Of a DNA stretch of 64,000 nucleotides, positions 20,833 to 31,900 are shown in pieces. Origin of the DNA: Mytilus trossulus. Taxonomy: Eukaryota > Mollusca > Bivalvia > Mytilida > Mytilidae. Numbering within the stretch: position 1 is the first letter of the stretch; every line of letters begins with the position of its first letter. The position numbers were made by a program, and so were the translations under genes. The notes under the pieces were generated by a model. The model searched no databases. It was given only the letters and a program-made list of their open reading frames with translations, and had not been told where the DNA came from. The stretch spans positions 76,729,999 to 76,793,998 of the forward strand of contig NC_086382.1 of NCBI RefSeq assembly GCF_036588685.1. Reading direction: 5' to 3'.

Positions 20833-20957
20833 TCCAATGATTTTGAACTTTATATTTTGTAATTTTGACCTTGAGATGTTTTTCTTAATTAATTTAAATT
20901 TAACACTTCAGTTAAAACATTTCAACTTTCCAGACACAAATGTTGAAAAAAAAAAAA

Positions 20958-21962
20958 TTGGATGTTGTACTCCATTGTATATTACTCTGGGGGGATGTTG
21001 TACTCCATTGTATATTACTCTGGGGGGGATGTTGTACTCCATTGTATATTACTCTGGGGGGGATGTTGTACTCCATTGTATATTACTCTGGGGGGGATGT
21101 TGTACTCCATTGTATATTACTCTGGGGGGGGGATGTTGTACTCCATTGTATATTACTCTGGGGGGGATGTTGTACTCCATTGTATATTACTCTGGGGGGG
21201 ATGTTGTACTCCATTGTATATTACTCTGGGGGGGGATGTTGTACTCCATTGTATATTACTCTGGGGGGGGGGGGATGTTGTACTCCATTGTATATTACTC
21301 TGGGGGGGATGTTGTACTCCATTGTATATTACTCTGGGGGGGGGGATGTTGTACTCCATTGTATATTACTCTGGGGGGGATGTTGTACTCCATTGTATAT
21401 TACTCTGGGGGGATGTTGTACTCCATTGTATATTACTCTGGGGGGGATGTTGTACTCCATTGTATATTACTCGGGGGGGATGTTGTACTCCATTGTATAT
21501 TACTCGGGGGAATGTTGTACTCCATTGTATATGATTCTGGGGGGGATGTTGTACTCCATTGTATATTACTCTGGGGGGGATGTTGTACTCCATTGTATAT
21601 TACTCTGGGGGGGGGATGTTGTACTCCATTGTATATTACTCTGGGGGGGATGTTGTACTCCATTGTATATTACTCTGGGGGGGGATGTTGTACTCCATTG
21701 TATATTACTCTGGGGGGGGATGTTGTACTCCATTGTATATTACTCTGGGGGGGATGTTGTACTCCATTGTATATTACTCTGGGGGGGATGTTGTACTCCA
21801 TTGTATATTACTCTGGGGGGGATGTTGTACTCCATTGTATATTACTCTGGGGGGGATGTTGTACTCCATTGTATATTACTCGGGGGGGATGTTGTACTCC
21901 ATTGTATATTACTCGGGGGAATGTTGTACTCCATTGTATATGATTCTGGGGGGAATGTTGTA
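20958..21962 (+). repeat. G-tract minisatellite, about 27 copies of a 33-40-bp unit
   Basis: Each unit reads GATGTTGTACTCCATTGTAT, then ATTACTCT, then a run of 5 to 12 Gs. Unit length varies almost only through the G-run. A higher-order block ending in two short-G units and a TATGATTCT variant occurs twice (about 21450-21540 and 21870-21955). With a G-run every ~36 bp, the plus strand could form G-quadruplexes. The long open frames in all three frames are artefacts of the repeat. Confidence 0.95.
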
Positions 21963-22213
21963 TGTTAGTTACTTAAAAAGTTGAGTATCATGTTGAAGGC
22001 TTGTATGTTTTCTTTAGGTCATTGTTTGTGTAATATAGTGTGCTTTTCATTATATTTCATCATTTAAGTGCATCATAAGCCTATTTGGCTGGATGATTAT
22101 TTTGTATTTTAAAACATGTATTTATGTGTATATTCAGGTTGCACTATAATAACTATTTCTTCTTCTTCTTCTATATTGTGCTCTCTATTATATACGAACG
22201 ATACAGTGACCTA

Positions 22214-22288
22214 TAGTTGTTAATTTCCGTGTCATTTGGTCTCTTGTGGAGAGTTGTCACATTGGCAATCATACCACATCTTCTTAGT
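22214..22288 (-). repeat. Dispersed repeat R1 (fragment)
   Basis: Reverse copy: GGTCTCTTGTGGAGAGTTGT, then CACATTGGCAATCATACCAC. Confidence 0.75.
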
Positions 22289-22370
22289 TTTATATTGCTT
22301 GATTGAACCTTGCTATTTATGATAGCCTTTGTACTTTTAACACAACTTGTAGCTTGTTTAATGCTGAGTT

Positions 22371-22657
22371 CACACGCAATTCGAATTTGATTTGCATTAA
22401 CTAAGTTTAATTTCGCATTTGAAACGTTTTACGTCCTAATGTCAATTCTAATTCGAATTGCAATCCGCGTCAATTCGCTTTACTGTCCAAACAATGTTAA
22501 CTTTCAATTCGTATTCACAAAAGCGTATTTCTATTGCGAATTAGCCAATTCAAATCAATTCCAATTAAAAAAGAAGAGTGTGTGACCATGATTAGCGATT
22601 TCGATTCCCATTCAATTCGAATTCAATTCAAATTAAACGGCCGTGTAAACGAGGCAT
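22371..22657. mobile_element. MITE-like element rich in AATTCGAATT motifs
   Basis: Imperfect inverted ends (ATGCTGAGTTCACACG at the left, CCGTGTAAACGAGGCAT at the right) enclose a sequence dense in ATTCGAATT-like palindromes. It is non-coding. The family is not certain. Confidence 0.55.
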
Positions 22658-22988
22658 AAGTTCCTGTATTACTTAATTTTAGTATAAACAGACTCTAAAA
22701 CTTCAATTTCTATATTCTACCTTTAGTAGATAATGAAATGTGTATTGACCAAAACAAAATGCAAGTACACAGTCTTCTGTTATGGTGTAATAGCTTTAAT
22801 AGGTAACACAATACTAAATAATACTGAGCCTACTGAAAACATATCACTTGAAAGCTCGATTTTATCAGATAGTTTCAAAATAAATATAAACCTGAATGAG
22901 TTAACCATCACCTTCTAGCCATGTATGCTGTGTCTTAAAACATCATAAATCAAAACTAAATATAACCAAACTATAAATAAAGGCTTAC

Positions 22989-25900
22989 CTCAAAACATCT
23001 ATTTAATACAGAATGGAAAATTTCTGGCATTCTGTGTTTATGAATGTACTGTTGTGGACTAATATCTTTAGTGTTTATCTGCAAAGGTTACAATAATGAG
23101 ATTAATGAGACGCTAGATATAACTACGGTATTAGTACCTGAGTATGACACACCTCTAAAGTAGATAGTTATATCATTTTAACATTGTATCACAATAAATG
23201 TAATATTGTACATGTATTGTGAAAATACCAATTTGCTGAATTTTCAAGATTAAAAAACTATTTATTTTTCATTTTACTGTTTGTAAATTCCTTAATTTCT
23301 GTATGTTTTTTCAACTGCTTTGATGAACTTCTGTCTGACTTTTAATGTCATTAGCCGATATAAATTGGATCCAACCTTTAATTACATTTTCTTGTTCTAG
23401 TGACAATAATTATAGTGAAAGTTATTCAAATCTATTAATGTATATAGATATAGGAACATGTGGTGTGAGTTCCAATGAGACAACTCTCCATCCAAATAAC
23501 AATTTATAAAAGTAAACCATTTAGGTCAATGTATGGCCTTCAACACAGAGCCTTGGCTCACACCGAACAACAAGCTATAAAGTATGTAGTATGTTTATAA
23601 TTTTTTCAAGATGGATTGATTTTTATTTCCTAGTTAGACTTTTAGACATTTTATTTGTCTATGTCTCTCTGACATACTCACATCAGCATTACATACAATG
23701 TATGATTAAGGCATTACATACAATGTATGATTAAAGCATTACATACAATGTATGATTCAAGCATTACATACAATGTATGATTAGATTAAAGCATTTCTGA
23801 TCTAAGACATTTATTAATTTCTGATGGTAGCACCAGAGGAATACCTGACCTCTCACAGTCACACTCCATTGTTTCAATGACAATAGAGAACTAATGACTC
23901 TCACACATTTTACTATCTTTTGACCCTTTCCTTTATACTAAATCTATCCCCTCATATTTTTTTCTAACCCCCTGCTTACCCAACAATCTCTATGGTAACA
24001 TACCTATTCTATCCATTAAGTTCTCATTATACCACAACTGTTTTTCTATCAACATTTCTAATGTCATACATTTTTTTTTGTACATATAAGCCCCAACAAT
24101 TTTGTACCCTGACGTTTCTATGGTAACATACCTTTTCCATAAGTTTAGTTTTCTGGTAATGTCTCTCATTATACCACATCTGTTTTCCTATTAACATTTC
24201 TAATTTCATACAACCTAATCCCCAACAGTCTGTCACTCCAGTTAACTTTAAGCTGTCATCTCCATTCATTATCTATAAAACAAAAATTCAGGGACTGAAT
24301 TTTTAGCTCTCCCTTTACACCATTTGAAAGTATAGTCTATCAGAAAGGGACAATAAATTGCTGACCAGTGTTAAGAGAGAGCCATATCACTTGCTCGTGA
24401 AAGACACATTTGTAGATTTTGAAAAAGAGCAGGCTAATGCCACTACATGGCAGCAATTGCACCCACAAAAGGGTTTAAATAAAGTTGCACTAACTTCTTT
24501 CCCAATCCAGTATAAATATGTTTGAACTAATTAAACATGTAATTTATTTTTTTAATTTTTTACCTCACGAAAATACACTTAAATAAACATGCTATTTTTT
24601 CAATTTTTGAAGCTGATGAAACATAACAATAATATAGACTAACCTCTGGGGGTGTCAGACATGGAGGCAAAGACTGCTTGATATATCCAACATCAAAGTC
24701 TGTATTACTGGGTACAGAGAGAGACAAGTTTGATATCAGGATATGCTTTCTGATAGGGTCAAGGAACAACATATTGGAAGCTGAAATAAACAAAGGTTTT
24801 AGAAATACAAAAGTCATCATGTATTAAACAAAGTTTGAAAAGCATTGGTATAACTGGTCTCCACTAATTTTACACACAACAGGAGCCCTAAGTGGAGCAG
24901 GATCAGCTCACCCTTCCAGTGCACTTTCAATCACCCCAATTTTTGATTGGTTTCTTGTTACTCAGTGATTAATTTTTATGTTGTGTTTTGTGTATTGTTG
25001 TTTGTCTTCTTCCATTTTTCTCTTTTGCATGGTGTTTTTTGACTGATGAGTATGAATGTCCCTTTGGTATCTTTTTCCATGGTGTTTTTTGACTGATGAG
25101 TATGAATGTCCCTTTGGTGTCTTTTTCCAAGGTGTTTTTTGACTGATGAGTATAAATGTCCCTTTGGTGTCTTTTGCCTCTCATAAAGATAAATAACAGC
25201 TTCTAGTATTTGTAAACGGTACTATAACAGTCACTGCTACCTACATATAACTTACTAGTCCAATACAAATAGATAATTCCACATTTATCATGTAGATAAA
25301 TAACAGCATCTAGCATTTGTAGAAGGTATTCTTGTACAATAACAGTCACTGCGACCTACATATAACTTACTAGTCCAATATAAATAGATAATTCCACATT
25401 TATCATGTAGATAAATAACAGCATCTAGCATTTGTAAAAGGTATTCTTGTACTATAACAGTCACTGCGATCTACATATAACTTACTAGTCCAATATAAAT
25501 AGATAATTCCACATTTATCATGTAGATAAATAACAGCATCTAGCATTTGTAGTAGGTATTCTTGTACAATAACAGTCACTGCAACCTACATATAACTTAC
25601 TAGTCCAATACAAATAGATAATTCCACATTTATCATGTAGATAAATAACAGCATCTAGCATTTGTAAAAGGTATTCTTGTACTATAACAGTCACTGCGAC
25701 CTACATATAACTTACTAGTCCAATATAAATAGATAATTCCACATTTATCATGTAGATAAATTACAGCATCTAGTATTTGTAGAAGGTATTCTTGTACTAT
25801 AACAGTCACTGCGACCTACATATAACTTACTAGTCCAATATAAATAGATAATTCCACATTTATCATGTAGATAAATAACAGCATCTAGTATTTGTAGAAG

Positions 25901-28900
25901 GTATTCTTGTACAATTACAGGGTTTAATAACATTCTGCTCTGCAGTAAATCTTCTAATGTGCCTCCTGTAATAGAAACACAGTTTAAGTTACCATCAGGT
26001 CTTGCTTTACTTAATCATCTCTTACCTTAATTACAAACATTTGTTAACATTTTTTTTAGTGTAATGTTTAACTTTATCAGCAATTTGTCCAATTTTACTT
26101 TGATTTTTCAAAATGCTTAATATTTGTTAAGATTATAAACAGGAATTGATACTCAACAATATTAGGCAATAACATATGTTCAATAATTAATTATACACAT
26201 TCATACAACTGTGTATATACAATTATCACATCATTTTGGATGAGTAAAATAGTTTTTTTTAATTGCTTGATATTTTATTTCATAATCTCTCAACACCCAC
26301 CCCCTCTTAAAAAAAATCAACCTTTTTCAAGACAAATTGCTGATGGAATAATTGCATTTTATTTTTTATACTGACTTCATCAGCTTGTATATCAGCCTAC
26401 TCTTAAGGGCTCGCTTGATATTTTCTTGCTGATAATGCTATCATTCTATATGTATCAACAACTTGTTTCCATTTGTTTGAAATTATCCAATTATCAATTA
26501 ACTTCCTCACGCCTTTAATGATGACCCAAATATAATTATGTTAAAACACAATCAAATTTTGAACGAAAATTGGAGAATTGAACATGAAAAAACACTTAGT
26601 TCTAAAGAATGTGGTCGATATATTGCCAAACTAAAACTTAATGTATATATGTCCTTCCTAACTGTACACTGAATGTGACAATATGTTGCCTACCTCTAAA
26701 GAATGTGGTACAGATATGAATTTCCTCTATATCATTGTAGACAGCTGCCCATATATGATCTACAATGTGTTTATGTTGTCTGTTGAACAATTTCTTATAT
26801 ACTGTATTGTCAATGTCAAAATCATAGTTCTGGAATTTTACCTACAAAATAAGTTCAATTTTTTATGTTTTGATTTAATCATTTTATGAAAATCATTCTA
26901 CCTGTTGATTGAAAAGACTGTAAAATTTTATCTGTTAGTTGAGGGGGGATAGGACCTTTATCGGGACTCCGGGATCGGGTGTTTTTAAGCTTGGGAAAAA
27001 GTAAAATCACAAAAATACTGAACTCAGAGGATAATCAATTTGGAAAGTCCATAATCACATGGCAAAATCAAAAAACAAAACGCATCTAAAACGAATGGAC
27101 AAGAACTGTCATATTCCTGACTTGGTACAGGCATTTTCAAATGTAGAAAATGGTGGATTAAACCTGGTTCTATAGCGCTAACCCTCTCACTTTAATAACA
27201 GTATCATCAAATTCCGTTACATTTACATGATGCGTTAAATAAACAGTCACAATCAATAAAATAGTCAAAATACGGGAACATCAGTCATCATCGTATAACA
27301 ATTTAACAGGACACAACAACATCTACTTTGGGATTGACACTTTCGGGATCTGGGGATTTTTTTTTTTTGAATTTCGGGAACTCTGGATTCCGTATTTTTA
27401 AGCCCGGGATTTTAGTATTTCATGTTTTTAAGCCTGGGATTTCGGGATCAGGACCCTTCCTATCCCCCCTCTAAGTTTGGGCAGAGGAATAACAAACTAT
27501 AGTATGAACAGAATTTTTTTTTAAATCAATCTATATTATATGGCAAATACATCTGAGGTTGTATTAGCTGCATGCTTGTTATTTTCTAGCTAAAATATCC
27601 ATTTTTATGAACAATTTTAATTCAGATCATTTTATTTAATAACCTTTTTAATAACTGTTAAATGATCCATCATGTACACGTTGCCAAAGTCACCAAAGGT
27701 TGTCATGGTTTCACCATATTTAGCATGATCTCTTCTGTAGTGTTCATCTAACTGTCAAACCATAGAAAGAAAAGTTTTTAACTTACTATTTAGTAGGAAC
27801 TTGGGGCCTCAGTGGCTGAGTCATCTTAGTAGTCAAACTATTATATCACTAGACGGTCAAAACTGACAGTTCTGAGTTGGACATAAGGCAGGTAATTGAC
27901 TAAGATTGTCAGTCATACTAAAGTTCAGTGGTTATCTCCATGCACTCTGGCTTCTTCCACCAATAAAAACTGACCACCACAAAATAACACAATAGTGTTA
28001 AAACACCAATTAATCAATACTAGGTATTGGTTTGCTCATTGTTGAAGGAAGTATGAGACTTATTGCTGCTGTTATCAGCATCATCATCAAAGGTTTCTAA
28101 TATATTACAATTCCATGGATTTTAGGCATTCCAGATTTTTTGCCCCTTTAATAAGATTGGTAGTACATTGTAATTGTGGTTAGTTTAAACATATTTTAAA
28201 TTCTGGTGCAACAAAATTGGTACCGTTGATTTTATTATTGTTCCAAAAAAGAAAAATGGATTAGTGTCATTTTGGTCATTTGTGGATAGTTGTCTCATTG
28301 GCAATCATACCACATCTTCTTTTTTATATATAGACACAAGTTTTTCAACTTAATTACGTCTTCTCTACTCTCTTGAGTATTTGTAGTTATTACAATGAAT
28401 GCGGAATGTGTCCATGGGACACAGCAGATGCCCTGGAATATCTTATAAAGTTATAAAGTGACATAACAGAAGAACATTAAAACTGACTTGACCCAAATTT
28501 GTACTTAGATTTGTTTTTTTGTGGTAATAAGCATTGAGTATAAGTTTTATAACATTTGGTTGAGGCAAACTAAAGTAAGAGAACAAAACACCAATGTGGG
28601 GACTTACATACTGACAGACGGAAAGGTCAAAAACATTATACCTGACATACTTAATATAAAATTGAGACGGGTATAATGATACCAGCTGTGCATGATAAAA
28701 AATACCTTGTAAAACTTATGAGGTTGACGATTTGGAAGAAATACAGTACCTGACATGTCAAGGGTATCATAATATCTCTTCAGAGCTATGTTTATAAACT
28801 CTCCTCTGTATAAGATATATCTTACCTTGTAGAACTTATGAGGTTTAAGATTTGGAGGAAATGCAGTAGTTGACATGACAGGGGTATCATAATATCTCTT

Positions 28901-31900
28901 CAGAGCTCTGTATACAAACTCTCTTCTTGGCTGGTCAGAAAAAAATATATTTCAATCATGTGGCTCTAACATGATCAAAACTGACTTTACAACCAAATTT
29001 CTCATTTGAAGGGACCTAGAACCTTTGATTACATTCAAAAATGATTTATTTGCATAATAAAGGTGTGATGACCTGAGGCAATTTTCAATTGTTACCTAAA
29101 GGAGTACCCTCCTGGAGCCCTAATCATTCTTTCGCCAACAAAGTTTAAATTGGCAGAGTCAGAAAATATAAGCTCCTGGTCATTAAAATGTTCAGAAAAT
29201 CCCTTAAATGAAATATATCTTAATCACAAATAAGAAAGAAATCTTACAATTAAAATTTGTTTTATTGAGACACTGCTGATAAGATGAAGCTATTGATAAG
29301 TTAATGTAGAGCTCAGTTCATCTTTTACCAGGGTATTGTTGCCATAAAACCATACTTTCTGTGGATTCTTTATTTTCCCTTATGTGGGTTTATGGTTTTC
29401 TTAATTATAGCCAAAACAAATTTAGATGCCTTTATTCTCTATTCTTTGAGTCTTTTTCCAGTATCCAGTATACTGTTAACCCCATCAACAGAATCTTCAC
29501 AAATAATCTTTTAAAACTTCTAAAATTGATTGGAAATACTGAGATGTTTATGACTTGAGAATATTTTTTCTGATGAAATTTTTCATGAAATGAGTCAGAC
29601 CGTTATAGAAATTGACTTAGCAGGGAGATACTTACTTTATATAATGGCTGATATTTTAAGTTACCATATGTTGCTGTTACCATGGATGCTTACTCTGCAG
29701 ACAGGAAGTAACACCATTTTACTGCACACTTGAGCTCATCACATGGTGCTGTTGAATGTTTACCCAGACTATAACATAAATCATTGACATCTGTTACCAT
29801 GGATACTTACTCAGCAGACAGGAAGTAAAACCATTTTACAGCACACTTGAGCTCATCACATGGTGCTGTTGAATGTTTACCCAGACTTTAACATAAATCA
29901 TTGACATCTGTTACCGTGGATACTTACTCAGCAGACAGGAAGTAACACCATTTTACAGCACACTTGAGCTCATCACATGGTGCTGTTGAATGTTTACCCA
30001 GACTATAACATAAATCATTGACATCTGTTACCATGGATACTTACTCAGCAGACAGGAAGTAACACCATTTCACTGCACACTTGAGCTCAACACATGGTGC
30101 TGTTGAATGTTTTCCCAGACTATAACATAAATCATTGAAATCTGTTACCATGGATACTTACTCAGCAGACAGGAAGTAACACCATTTCACTGCACACTTG
30201 AGCTCATCACATGGTGCTGTTGAATGTTTACCCAGACTATAACATAAATCATTGACATCTGTTACCATGGATACTTACTCAGCAGACAGGAAGTAACACC
30301 ATTTCACTGCACACTTGAGCTCAACACATGGTGCTGTTGAATGTTTACCCAGACAATAACATAAATCATTGAAATCTGTTACCATGGATACTTACTCAGC
30401 AGACAGGAAGTAACACCATTTAACTGCACACTTGAAATCATCACATGGTGCTGTTGAATGTTTACCCAGACTATAACATAAATCATTGACATATGTTACC
30501 ATGGATACTTACTCAGAAGACAGGAAGTAACACCATTTTACAGCACACTTGAGCTCATCACATGGTGCTGTTGAATGTTTACCCAGACTATAACATAAAT
30601 CATTCACATCTGTTACGTTGGATACTTACTCAGCAGACAGGAAGTAACACCATTTTACTGCACACTTGAGCTCATCACATGGTGCTGTTGAATGTTTACC
30701 CAGACAATAACATAAATCATTGACATCTGTAAGCATGGATACTTACTCAGCAGACAGGAAGTAACACCATTTTACTGCACACTTCAGCTCATCACACGGT
30801 GCTGTTGAATGTTTACCCAGACTATAACATAAATCATTGACATCTGTTACCATGGATACTTACTCAGCAGACAGGAAGTAACACCATTTCACTGCACACT
30901 TGAGCTCAACACATGGTGCTGTTGAATGTTTTCCCAGACTATAACATAAATCATTGACATCTGTTACCATGGATACTTACTCAGCAGACAGGAAGTAACA
31001 CCATTTTACAGCACACTTGACCTCATCACATGCTGCTGTTGAATGTTTACCTAGACTATAACATAAAGCATTCACATCTGTTACCATGAATACTTATTCA
31101 GCAGACAGGAAGTGACACCATTTTACAGCACACTTCAGCTCATCACATGGTGCTGTTGAATGTTTACCCAGACTATAACATAAATCATTCACGTCTGTTA
31201 CCATGGATACTTACTCAGCAGACAGGAAGTAACACCATTTTTTCTCACATTTCAGCTCATCACATGGTGCTGTTGAATGTTTACCCAGACAATAATATAA
31301 ATCATTGACATCTGTTACCATGGATACTTACTCAGCAGACAGGAAGTAACACCATTTTACAGCACACGTGAGCTCTTCACATGGTGCTGTTGAATGTTTA
31401 CCCAGACTATAACATAAATCATTGACATCTGTTACCATGGATACTTACTCAGCACTCAGGAAGTAACACCATTTTACTGCACACTTGAGCTCATCACATG
31501 GTGCTGTTGAATGTTTACCCAGACAATAACATAAATCATTGACATCTGTAACCATGGATACTTACTCAGCAGACAGGAAGTAACACCATTTTACTGCACA
31601 CTTCAGCTCATCACACGGTGCTGTTGAATGTTTACCTAGACTATAACATAAATCATTGACATCTGTTACCATGGATACTTACTCAGCAGACAGGAAGTAA
31701 GACCATTTTACTGCACACTCGAGCTCATCACATGGTGCTGTTGAATGTTTACCCAGACTATAACATAAATCATTGACATCTGTAACCATGGATACTTACT
31801 CAGCAGACAGGAAGTAACACCATTTTACAGCACACTTGAGCTCATCACATGGTGCTGTTGAATGTTTACCCAGACTATAACATAAATCATTCACGTCTGT

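Noticed and set aside
20837..21968. Open frames of up to 368 codons (GCCTPLYITLG repeats)
   Set aside because: All three plus frames and some minus frames are open because of the minisatellite; there is no gene-like composition outside the repeat.
28926..28930. Acceptor CCAG at 28931 for the 100-nt pseudokinase exon
   Set aside because: It gives a phase that does not join with exon 32736-32899; the AAG acceptor five bases downstream does and matches the structure of the tandem copy.
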